From assembly GCF_027925305.1 (NCBI RefSeq), contig NZ_BSDR01000001.1, positions 1,515,001 to 1,579,000 of the forward strand: a stretch of 64,000 nt of DNA, given 5' to 3'. Source of the DNA: Desulforhabdus amnigena (GTDB lineage: Bacteria; Desulfobacterota; Syntrophobacteria; Syntrophobacterales; Syntrophobacteraceae). This document shows, one piece after another, positions 47,106 through 54,360 of this stretch. The notes below the pieces were generated by a model, which did no database searches, was not told the DNA's origin, and was given only the letters and a program-made list of their open reading frames with translations. Every line of letters starts with the position of its first letter. Position 1 is the stretch's first letter. The translations under genes were made by a program, and so were the position numbers.

Positions 47106-47198
47106 TTCATAGCTCATGCTGACATCGCTTTTCAAGAGCGTTTCCCGCTTTCCTCCTTATTGCCTTGCATCCCTTTGCCCATTTTTCATTTTTTGTTG

Positions 47199-47219
47199 TG
47201 ACCCACCGGGTCATGGGGG
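47199..47219. repeat. inverted copy of the 15069 palindrome
   Basis: TGACCCACCGGGTCATGGGGG is the reverse complement of the 21-mer at 15069-15089 with a single difference. Both are intergenic and contain TGACCC/GGGTCA arms. Confidence 0.5.
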
Positions 47220-47482
47220 TTAAGTTCTTCCCCCACCGCTTACCTGCCCTATCTTTCATTCTGTCACTTTGTTTCCAGACTTGACGAGCAAGACATGTCT
47301 TTAGACGTTTAGCTCATTGTAAATCAAGCCAGCGCTCGTTTTCACCAAGTTCATAAACCTCCACATATTTCCATATTTGCTATCTGTTTCCGGCAACTCG
47401 CTTGACGTCTAAAAACCGTGAGAGATGCATGGGAAAATGCCATTGATGTTTGGACATAGATAAACTGAAAGGAATCTTTGAA

Positions 47483-47926
47483 ATGAACGAAAACGAAAGA
47501 TGTGGATCTTACTCATGGATCCAGACAGAAAACCTAATTGTGGAGAGTTATATTCTCGATGGTTTCGCCCGTGATTCAGAAGATTGTTCTTCTAAAGGGT
47601 GTTCCGGAGGGGATTGTTCCGAGCATACTGAGGACAGTTCGGGGCATTTGCACGCGCACGAACATTATAAGAACAGCTATTACAACGACAATCGGCAATC
47701 TCTTTTTGAAAAATTTCGCCTCGCGATCGACGAGCGGCACCAAAAATATGCTGCGGGTTACCAGTGGTTCTGCAGGAAATGCGGTCATCCGTGTGCCAGT
47801 ACAGAAATATGGATCCCGTGCAAGGGTAAGTTTGTAACGGCTAAGGTAATATGCCACCTCAGTTGCTTTAATCACTGGAGACTGGAAATTTATCCCGCTA
47901 TCCCGGAAATAGGAAAGATGAACTGA
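47483..47926 (+). CDS. Cys-rich hypothetical protein
   Basis: I do not recognise this 147-residue protein. It has two unusual Cys clusters: CSSKGCSGGDC near residues 37-47, followed by a His-rich stretch (HTEDSSGHLHAHEHYKNSYY), and CRKCGHPC near residue 104 with CHLSC near residue 129, likely a zinc ribbon. The start at 47483 (AAAGGA 9 bases upstream) is preferred to a TTG at 47450. Its stop overlaps the start of the next gene (TGATG). The Cys/His content suggests metal binding. Confidence 0.7.
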   Translation: MNENERCGSYSWIQTENLIVESYILDGFARDSEDCSSKGCSGGDCSEHTEDSSGHLHAHEHYKNSYYNDNRQSLFEKFRLAIDERHQKYAAGYQWFCRKCGHPCASTEIWIPCKGKFVTAKVICHLSCFNHWRLEIYPAIPEIGKMN

Positions 47927-48144
47927 TGAAATACTTGCTTCATTTCAAATGTGACGTTTGTGGTTGGAAGTGGTCCGTCTATTGTGAATCCATGATTTCG
48001 GCTCTAAATTCCATCGCCGATGAAGGATGTCCCAAACAATGCGGAAATTTTGGAAAAATCTATCTGATGGGTCATGAGAAAACGGAGGATAATACCCTGT
48101 TGGAAATGATCGGTTGTGGAATTGGGGCTGTATGTAAATTTTAG
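47926..48144 (+). CDS. small Cys-rich hypothetical protein
   Basis: A 72-residue product coupled to the previous gene by a TGATG overlap. It has CDVCGWKWSVYCES (two closely set Cys pairs), then CPKQCGN and a C-terminal CGIGAVC. Zinc-ribbon- or rubredoxin-like spacing is visible, but the family is unknown. Because the pair shares overlap and Cys style, they may form a complex. Confidence 0.65.
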   Translation: MKYLLHFKCDVCGWKWSVYCESMISALNSIADEGCPKQCGNFGKIYLMGHEKTEDNTLLEMIGCGIGAVCKF

Positions 48145-48573
48145 CCCAAGCGACGTTACACGGTGGCGAAAGTTCTCACCTCATTGAACGATTCAATTCC
48201 CCCTCGATGGGGGTGCCGGCAAGTACACATCCCCCTGAATCCCCCTTCAAAGGGGGACTTCAAAATCTTCCAGACAGGATGACGACTTCTGCCGCGGTGT
48301 ACCAATATTTCAACCTGAATTACGGATTGTCAGATTTGAGTTGGGTGTACCTTCTGAAGTCATGTGAAATAAGTACTGCCCGACTTATTCTCCTTTTGCT
48401 ATTGTACCGGCAGCAGCGCAAAAGGGTTGAAAGATACCATCAAAATACGTAACTTACTTTTATTTATGGAAATAATATCTCCTGACACGCTATTTTTATG
48501 AAGATAGATCTCCCGAGTCTTTAGGTTTGAAATGCCCAAATAAAATATTTTACACTCTTCATAGGGGTGAGAT
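48145..48573. other. intergenic region with GGGGG-hairpin
   Basis: About 430 bases with no supported gene. A CCCCCTGAATCCCCCTTCAAAGGGGG-type dispersed hairpin occurs around 48230-48258, cited by its core CCCCCTTCAAAGGGGG. An 81-codon plus-strand frame crosses it and is not convincing. Confidence 0.4.
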
Positions 48574-49923
48574 ATGATCATTAGCTCTGATCTTCTTGAG
48601 AATACGTGTAAAAATACAATCGAAACCATACTTCTATGTTTGGAACACGCTACAAAAGGAACCATCTATCACATTGGTCCCATGCCGGAACTCCAGGCAG
48701 TGCGGATCGCATCAGGGATTCGTGAAGAAAGAAGAGGGCAAATTAAGTGGGGCTTGCCCGGAGTTTCCGATTACAATGATCCCGGTAAGAGTTGGGAAGA
48801 ATACCGGGACAAGCCTGGTCGTCCTTTGGAGGCGATGGGGTGGTGCGTAGAAAAGCAAAAAAGTTGGACTGCGGACAACCCGAGTGAAAACAGCCGAAGT
48901 GTTCGAAAACAGGTCTCTGGAGAATTGGAAGATACCTATCATATGGAACCTGTCCTGGTCAGTAAAAAGGATCTTTATGGAAATCGGCTCCATATGCTGG
49001 ATTATCCTCTGGATTGGCAAGGGAATCCTATTTGGCAAGATACCGATTACGTCGTTGTAGCAGTTATCAAAATCCATTTCCTCCCCCTCACCATTACGCG
49101 AGGTGATCGTTCTACTAAAATCATTAAAAAGCTTTCTCGAACTCTAGGTACGCAAATGCTATCGCTCCAATTGCGGGAAAGCCTATTGAAAGGTCAAAAG
49201 GAACTGGCCCGCCAAAGGCTTCAAAGCTGCAATATCCTGGCACATGAATTGCGCAATACCCTGATGAAGCTGAGCTTCGCATTTGGGGCCATTAATGCGG
49301 AAATTAGCTTTCTCAGGGAACAGTGGGAAATTGAGCTGAGAAAGGTTTTCCCGGAACTGGAAGACAAACGGGTGATTCTTGAACGACTGAATCATTTGAT
49401 TCGTTTGCGAATTCCCAGGATGAACGGATCAAAAGAATTGATACGTTTGGCTAATGAGTTGCTGACGGAGGAGAAAGAATTGAGCGACATTTCCCTCATA
49501 CCTCGTCAGGCAGAGCAATGGCTCAATGAGAAGATAAAGCCGAAGTGGGATCGTTTATTATTGGAGAGCCAGGCATGGGACGCGGATAAGGAAGAGATCC
49601 AGCAGCTTTTGGAGCGTCTGAGAAAGGCCTTTTGGATTGGAACAGATAAAGATCTTGTCCGAAAGATGAATCATCTTCCTGAAGATCTGAGAATCAAATG
49701 GCCTGAACTTGCCTATACGCGATTTTGTGCAGAAAATCTCTCTCTACTGGATGAAATTCTAGAACTACTCCAGCATCCTGCGCTCAATATCCCTCATAAA
49801 CAGCACACCCAAAAGATTTTCACTTGTCTGAAGGCCCTCATAAAGATTATTCCCGAAATCGAGAGACGAACCAACACGATCATTTCCTGTCTGAAAAACG
49901 GGATTTCATATGAAGATTTGTAA
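48574..49923 (+). CDS. protein with histidine-kinase-like H-box, no ATPase domain
   Basis: I cannot assign this 449-residue protein. Residues about 1-190 form an alpha/beta region (CLEHATKGTIYHIGPM, WGLPGVSDYNDPGKSWEEY, YVVVAVIKIHFLP). At about residues 218-240 it has CNILAHELRNTLMKLSFAFG, which closely follows the HisKA phospho-acceptor pattern (H-E-L-R-x-x-L). The remaining 200 residues are alpha-helical and highly charged (LERLNHLIRLRIPRMNGSKE, LLERLRKAFWIGTDKDLVRK). No N, G1 or G2 box of a HATPase domain is present. The unusual composition and A+T-rich codon use set it apart from the island genes. Confidence 0.7.
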   Translation: MIISSDLLENTCKNTIETILLCLEHATKGTIYHIGPMPELQAVRIASGIREERRGQIKWGLPGVSDYNDPGKSWEEYRDKPGRPLEAMGWCVEKQKSWTADNPSENSRSVRKQVSGELEDTYHMEPVLVSKKDLYGNRLHMLDYPLDWQGNPIWQDTDYVVVAVIKIHFLPLTITRGDRSTKIIKKLSRTLGTQMLSLQLRESLLKGQKELARQRLQSCNILAHELRNTLMKLSFAFGAINAEISFLREQWEIELRKVFPELEDKRVILERLNHLIRLRIPRMNGSKELIRLANELLTEEKELSDISLIPRQAEQWLNEKIKPKWDRLLLESQAWDADKEEIQQLLERLRKAFWIGTDKDLVRKMNHLPEDLRIKWPELAYTRFCAENLSLLDEILELLQHPALNIPHKQHTQKIFTCLKALIKIIPEIERRTNTIISCLKNGISYEDL

Positions 49924-50153
49924 CTACTGAGTTCGAGTTCAGCTCGGAGCATTACGAATTCGTACAGAATCGACATTCCGGGGCTGAAAGGCCGGCTTTT
50001 TGACTCCTGCTCCACCGCGTCTGAAGAATCCCATGCCCGTCCGACCAGGTTCAGAGTACCGGGAATTCATCTCATGGCTGAAGTTTCTCACACCATTTGA
50101 GACGGCAGTAACATGCATCTATAACCGCTGTCGAGATATCACCGGAATATGCT
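49924..50153. other. spacer with Clp1-type kinase relic
   Basis: About 230 bases between the H-box protein and the HhH protein. The only recognisable content is the kinase relic at 50010-50067. Confidence 0.5.
50010..50067 (-). pseudogene. relic of a second Clp1-type kinase gene
   Basis: The minus-strand frame reads IPGTLNLVGRAWDSSDAVEQ. The intact kinase (42496-43407) reads IPGTLNLVTRAGESSEVVER at the matching place. At the base level most of a 58-base block at 43142-43199 agrees, including CCGGGAATTC and TCTGAAGA. It is only a fragment, evidence of a decayed or partial duplication. Confidence 0.72.
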
Positions 50154-50753
50154 ATGGAAAATGACCTTGCGAAACTCAAGCTGAGCCCGCTCTATTCCGA
50201 AGAGCTGGGTATCGTGCTTTCAGAAAATGATGACAAGGAGTATTTCAAGTGGTTTCTCGCCAGCCTGCTCTTTGGCGGCCGCATCTCGGAGACCATTGCC
50301 AAACATACCTACCAGGCCTTTGCCAGACACGATCTGCTCACGCCGGAGAAGATCCTGAAGGCTGGTTGGGATTATCTTGTCTATCCTATCATGCGCGAAG
50401 GCGGCTACGTGCGTTACGATGAACGGAAATCGACTCAGATTCTGCGCGACTGCGAAAAACTGCTGTGTGAATACAACGGCAGCCTGAAACGACTGCATGA
50501 GGCGGCGGCCGATGCCGGCGATCTTGAAGAGCAATTGCTCGATTTTTATGGCGTCGGCCCTGTGACGGTAAATATCTTTCTGCGCGAACTGAGACCGTTC
50601 TGGCACAAGGCCAACCCGGCTCCGCTCCCCATCGTGCGTGAACTGGCCGCTGCGCTTGGCATCGACCTGGATCGCTACAGCCCCAAGACGCTCACCTTCT
50701 GCCGTATCGAAGCCGGGCTGATACGACATCGTAGAAAAGAACGGCAGGGATGA
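50154..50753 (+). CDS. HhH-GPD-like (endonuclease III-type) small protein
   Basis: A 199-residue all-helical protein with one helix-hairpin-helix (LLDFYGVGPVTVNIFLRELR, cited by FYGVGPVTVNIFL) and flanking helices of the HhH-GPD type, e.g. LLFGGRISETIAKHTYQAF. Catalytic Lys/Asp positions of the glycosylases are not certain, and there is no iron-sulfur Cys4 loop. It may be a DNA- or RNA-end-handling protein rather than a glycosylase. It stands 69 bases upstream of the prim-pol gene, on the same strand. Confidence 0.78.
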   Translation: MENDLAKLKLSPLYSEELGIVLSENDDKEYFKWFLASLLFGGRISETIAKHTYQAFARHDLLTPEKILKAGWDYLVYPIMREGGYVRYDERKSTQILRDCEKLLCEYNGSLKRLHEAAADAGDLEEQLLDFYGVGPVTVNIFLRELRPFWHKANPAPLPIVRELAAALGIDLDRYSPKTLTFCRIEAGLIRHRRKERQG

Positions 50754-50822
50754 TCCGGGATGATGAAAAGATGATCTCCATATTTTTTGGAACCATCAAC
50801 CGGAGTATAGGAGCACTCGATC

Positions 50823-51626
50823 ATGCCATCATCGATTGAAGAGGCCGCGCTTGAATACCTGAAACGGCACTGGTCGGTCATCCCCATCAGATCTCATGAC
50901 AAGCGTCCTGCTATCCGCTGGCAGGAATATCAGCATCGCCATGCCACCAAAGAAGAGGTGAACGAGTGGTTTTCACGCTGGCCGGCGAGCAATGTGGGGA
51001 TCGTGACCGGTGCAATCTCGGGTCTGGTCGTACTCGATATCGATCCCAAACACGGCGGAGACGCCGGCCTGGCCGAGCTGATCCGGCATCATGGCCCTTT
51101 GCCGCAAAGCGTGGAAGCAATCACCGGCGGTGGCGGTCGCCACATCTATTTCGCCCATCCCGGCGGCATGGTGCGCAACAGAGTGGGTTTGGCGACTGGG
51201 ATCGATCTGCGCGGCGACGGCGGCTGCGTGGTGGCCCCCCCTTCGCTGCACCCCTCCGGTAGGGTCTACAGCTGGCGGAAAGGGCATGCCCCCCATCAGC
51301 ATGCATTGGCGCCGATGCCTGGCTGGCTTTTGCAGGAGGCGGCCGGTGAATACGAACGGCGCGGCCACCCCCTGGAATATTGGCGCAATCTGCTCAGGGA
51401 AGGTGTGCCGGAGGGGGAACGCAACAATACTATCGCCTCACTGGCGGGCCACCTGCTCTGGCATGGTGTGGACCCTCACGTGGTACAGGAGTTGTTGTTG
51501 TGCTGGAACCGGATACGGTGTCGCCCGCCGCTCTCCGATGGTGAGGTGGTGCGCACCGTCGAGAGTATCACGCACCTGCACGAAAGGCATGGCGAAGAGA
51601 CGATGCCGGTGAATGAAAAGATGTGA
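50823..51626 (+). CDS. bifunctional primase/polymerase (prim-pol) with PriCT-like tail
   Basis: A 267-residue archaeo-eukaryotic-type primase. Catalytic DxD is in VVLDIDPKHGG (Asp72, Asp74), the sGGRH motif is TGGGGRHIYF (His107), and GIDLRGDGGCVVAPPS completes the prim-pol core. About residues 190-260 resemble a PriCT module (GERNNTIASLAGHLLWHGVD, CWNRIRCRPPLSDGEVVRTV). No helicase domain follows, unlike plasmid or phage primases. AGGAG lies upstream. The last 37 bases recur at 43497-43533. Confidence 0.88.
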   Translation: MPSSIEEAALEYLKRHWSVIPIRSHDKRPAIRWQEYQHRHATKEEVNEWFSRWPASNVGIVTGAISGLVVLDIDPKHGGDAGLAELIRHHGPLPQSVEAITGGGGRHIYFAHPGGMVRNRVGLATGIDLRGDGGCVVAPPSLHPSGRVYSWRKGHAPHQHALAPMPGWLLQEAAGEYERRGHPLEYWRNLLREGVPEGERNNTIASLAGHLLWHGVDPHVVQELLLCWNRIRCRPPLSDGEVVRTVESITHLHERHGEETMPVNEKM

Positions 51627-51657
51627 CGGAGTCGGGGTGCAATCATGGTTTTCAAAA

Positions 51658-52365
51658 TCAGCGTAACGAAGCTTGAGCGTACTTTCCGCGCAGGGAAACA
51701 TACAAAACCTGGCAAATCACTTCTCTGGCTGTCCCCCCGGGTTCTTTCTTCACAAGTACCAGGTTCTGAACACCTCCCTCCTTAACCGGCGCGATGAGCC
51801 TTCCTCCCATTTTGAGCTGGTCCAGCAAGGGAGGAGGAATTTCGAGGCAGGCCGCCGTCATGCAAATGCGGTCATAGGGGGCTTTTTCCTGGTACCCAAG
51901 CCCGCCGTCCCCGTGTACCAGGACAATGTCACTGTAGCCCGTATTCTTTAGATTATTTTCTGCAAAGGCCAGGGTTAATGAATCGATCTCAATGGAAACG
52001 ACCAGGCCCTTCTCCCCGACGATTTCCCGGGCCAGAGCCGTACCGTAGCCCGACCCAAGCCCGACTTCGAGAAACCTGTGTCCTCTGTCGAGTCCCAGGG
52101 GTTCATAAAAAAGGGGATAACTGTGTGGGCAGGAAATGGTGGCCTCTTCCCCGGGCAGTGGGAGAGGGACTTCCTCATAGGCGTAGTCTTTATAGAAAAA
52201 GGGAATGAAGTCTTCCCTGGGAACCTTCAGCATCGCTGCTTTGATGCGCTCTGAGCGCAAATAGCCTTTCCGGGTGAGCCAGACCACTTTCTGCTCCCTT
52301 TCCCTGCGGAATTCTTCCCTGCTTTTAACCGGCTCTTTGGGCGGAGGAATGATCCAGCCCGGCAT
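51658..52365 (-). CDS. pcm: protein-L-isoaspartate O-methyltransferase
   Basis: PCMT methylates isoaspartyl residues in damaged proteins so they can return to aspartate. The 235-residue product has PLPGEEATISCPHSYPLFYE (substrate/active-site region), the SAM motif FLEVGLGSGYGTALAREIVG and DIVLVHGDGGLGYQEKAPYD. A short Lys/Arg-rich N-extension precedes the core. The start at 52365 has AAAGGGAAAA upstream. This is the intact partner of the pseudogene at 44867-45582. Confidence 0.94.
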   Translation of the reverse strand: MPGWIIPPPKEPVKSREEFRREREQKVVWLTRKGYLRSERIKAAMLKVPREDFIPFFYKDYAYEEVPLPLPGEEATISCPHSYPLFYEPLGLDRGHRFLEVGLGSGYGTALAREIVGEKGLVVSIEIDSLTLAFAENNLKNTGYSDIVLVHGDGGLGYQEKAPYDRICMTAACLEIPPPLLDQLKMGGRLIAPVKEGGVQNLVLVKKEPGGTAREVICQVLYVSLRGKYAQASLR

Positions 52366-52404
52366 ATATTTTCCCTTTGCGATGGTTGGTTGTTGTTCAA
52401 GTCC

Positions 52405-52500
52405 TCAGAAGAACTTCCCCTCACGGTGCAGGCAGGCGATGAATCTCAGCGCATCCCCCCGCCTCCCGGTAAACCCGCAGCAACCGACCTTAAGGTTTAT
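52405..52500 (-). pseudogene. DUF72 remnant after 630-bp in-frame deletion
   Basis: The frame reads INLKVGCCGFTGRRG, then DALRFIACLHREGKFF-stop. This is the start and end of the DUF72 protein joined directly, with the intact gene (241 codons) reduced to 31 without a frame break. The ATG has become ATA. The stop and reading phase remain. It is presumably not translated. Confidence 0.9.
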
Positions 52501-53017
52501 AAAACAAGCTCCTGCAATTTTTGCAAAAGCCAGGTCCCTTGCGGTCCGTATCGATCAGGCTGTTGGAGAAATGCATCACGCAGGTTGGATCGGGACAATG
52601 CCCCAGACCTGCCAGGTGGCCGATTTCATGCACCGCCTCGGTCAGCACCCGGTGGCAAAAGACACCCCGGGTTAAGGGGCGCCCGGGGTATTCCATATGC
52701 AGCCGTTTCAGGGAAATAACGGCACAGCGGTGCAGAACATCGGCCTGGCCGAAAACGAAGTTGAGCCCTGCTTCGAACAGGTCGGCACCGATGATTGCCA
52801 GGCGAAAATCCCCTGAGGGCCCCAGTTCGCGCAGTCGCTGCAGAACCAGGGAAGCGCGGTACTGGCCGCGGGAAGGGACGAATGCGTTCTTTGGAAGACC
52901 GATCTGTTCTCCCAGTCGAACGGTGCAGGGGAAAAACCCGGCAAGCCGGCTCTCCAGCAACTCGACGACCGGGTGTTCAACATCCGCCGTGAAATAGAGC
53001 CAAATGGTTCCTTGCAT
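52490..53017 (-). CDS. amzA: archaemetzincin (zinc metallopeptidase)
   Basis: A 175-residue archaemetzincin. The full family signature is present: HEIGHLAGLGHCPDPTCVM (HExxHxxGxxHC-x4-C-x-M) followed at the right spacing by GFCKNC, giving the extra zinc-binding Cys set. Its peptidase substrates are unknown. The family is typical of archaea and higher eukaryotes, patchy in bacteria. I chose the ATG at 53017; the frame continues upstream and overlaps the rSAM gene. Its stop overlaps the old DUF72 start, and a tail relic of it occurs in copy A. Confidence 0.93.
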   Translation of the reverse strand: MQGTIWLYFTADVEHPVVELLESRLAGFFPCTVRLGEQIGLPKNAFVPSRGQYRASLVLQRLRELGPSGDFRLAIIGADLFEAGLNFVFGQADVLHRCAVISLKRLHMEYPGRPLTRGVFCHRVLTEAVHEIGHLAGLGHCPDPTCVMHFSNSLIDTDRKGPGFCKNCRSLFYKP

Positions 53018-53033
53018 GGTTGCGAAAATCGAC

Positions 53034-54131
53034 CTAGACCAGAAGGTGGACATTTCCCAGGCGCACTCTGCTCAGTCCCTCCTCCCGGGCTGCATCCAGG
53101 CATCTTTCGGCCAGTTCCCGTGAGGTCACGGGCAGGTCAGCCATGTGGAATTGGGGGTGAAAGGCCAGCAGGCTGTAAGGGATGTTTCTGTCGATCGAGG
53201 CGATGCAGCGCGCCAGGAGACGCACTTCCTCCGCGTCGATGTAGCCTGGGACAAGCAGCGTGTTTGCGATCAACAGGGGTGGCTCCGGCCGCTCCCGAAC
53301 CAGCTTGCCCGCACGGGCGAAATTTTCCAGGGTCCTTCGGTTGCTCACTCCGGTCAGAGCGATGTGCAGGTTCTCATCCCAGGCCTTGAGGTCGAACTTG
53401 ATGTTGCCGCCTGATTCGAGCGCCACCTCCACCATCTTGTCGAGAACGGCCGGATGCATGGAACCGTTGGTTTCCCAGCAGATGCGCAGAATTTTTCCTT
53501 TGGCCTTTTCCCGCGCGAGCCTGGCGGCATTGAGGGAAAAAGGGGCTTGTGGCGTCGGGTCGCCGCCGAAAAAGCAGATGCATGACGTGCAGTCATCGAC
53601 CGCGGCGGCCAGTTCTTCAACGGTTCGGGTTTGGGGTCTTGTGGTCAGTTCCATGAAGGACCAGTTCTGACAAAAGAGGCAGTTGAAGGAGCAGGCGTGA
53701 AAAAAGACCGCCAGGTTTTTGTAGCCGCGTTCCGGTCCCTGACGGTGGGCATACCTGGGATAGCCGGCCCCGGTACCGCCGGGACAGACCCAGTCCCCCA
53801 CGCAATTGGTCGGCAAAGGGTCGTGATACCAGGAGAGCTTTCCTCGCTCGGCGGTGACGTCCTTGATTTTCCCTTTTTCGTTTCTGCGCAGTCCACAATA
53901 GCCCACCCCACCCTCGGGGATACGGCATTCGTGCACGCAGAGTCGGCAGGGAATCCCCTCCGGCGCTCTGGGCTCGGTTTCCGGAAGGCCGAAGGAAGCC
54001 CTGCTTCTGCGGTGGATCTTTAGGGCCAGCGCAAGGGCCTTGTCGGGTTTGTCCAGAATACAGCTTCGGCAGACACCGAGCTCCCTCGCGATCTCCTTTG
54101 AACTCTTTTCACAGATCTCGCACCACCCCAC
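53034..54131 (-). CDS. radical SAM protein (PflA-like), island copy
   Basis: A 365-residue radical SAM enzyme with an N-terminal Cys-rich region (CEICEK, CRSC, CRLCVHEC, GYCGL), the cluster motif CSFNCLFCQNW (CxxxCxxC), CFFGGDPTPQAPFS and the C-terminal GNIKFDLKAWDENLH and LLIANTLLVPGYIDAEEV. It is close to pyruvate-formate-lyase-activase-like proteins of unknown target; a paralogue lies at 62496-63632. The start is GTG with GGGAGG upstream. It overlaps none of amzA's chosen frame but is only 16 bases away, so they form one operon. Confidence 0.9.
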   Translation of the reverse strand: MGWCEICEKSSKEIARELGVCRSCILDKPDKALALALKIHRRSRASFGLPETEPRAPEGIPCRLCVHECRIPEGGVGYCGLRRNEKGKIKDVTAERGKLSWYHDPLPTNCVGDWVCPGGTGAGYPRYAHRQGPERGYKNLAVFFHACSFNCLFCQNWSFMELTTRPQTRTVEELAAAVDDCTSCICFFGGDPTPQAPFSLNAARLAREKAKGKILRICWETNGSMHPAVLDKMVEVALESGGNIKFDLKAWDENLHIALTGVSNRRTLENFARAGKLVRERPEPPLLIANTLLVPGYIDAEEVRLLARCIASIDRNIPYSLLAFHPQFHMADLPVTSRELAERCLDAAREEGLSRVRLGNVHLLV

Positions 54132-54360
54132 GTTTCAAAACCTCCCGGGGATCGCCGTGCCGCATTGCGGGCACTTGCCGTTTTTAATCGTTTCAAGGAT
54201 TCCTGGGAACCCGGATGTCCCGCCCACAGAAAGCGGCCAAGATGGCCGTGCTCCCAGGGTTTCAGTTTCATCCGTTCAGAGCATAATCCGCGACGAACCC
54301 CTGATTCTCAGGCTGGCGCAGAGAATGATTGAATGATCACCGGCCGGACTTTAAAAATCC
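54132..54360. other. spacer with AmrS-like tail relic
   Basis: About 230 bases upstream of the radical SAM gene. On the minus strand it ends with the frame GFPGILETIKNGKCPQCGTA, IPGRF-stop at about 54135-54210, which resembles the last residues of AmmeMemoRadiSam-type (AmrS) proteins (CPxCGTxIPGxF). The upstream part is not readable as a gene. I regard it as a possible relic. Confidence 0.45.

Larger units (their letters stand above)
46582..47482. other. gene-free A+T-rich region
   Basis: About 900 bases with no supported gene. It has a tandem-like direct repeat (TTTATATGAAAAAGGCTCATGG at 47035-47056 and 47082-47105, the second with two extra A) and the inverted copy of the 15069 palindrome at 47199-47219. 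It is poorer in G+C than the flanking island genes. Promoters for the Cys-rich pair may be here. Confidence 0.5.
51634..52541. repeat. duplicated cassette, copy B (direct repeat with 44849-46388)
   Basis: It matches copy A in the same orientation. It contains the intact PCMT, the DUF72 remnant and the last codons of amzA, and continues on the right into the intact amzA and rSAM genes. A 630-base deletion removed the DUF72 interior. See findings. Confidence 0.92.

Noticed and set aside
46582-47482. Hidden gene or small RNA in the 900-base A+T-rich gap
   Set aside because: Only direct repeats and a palindrome are visible; no frame with start context and no terminator pairs.
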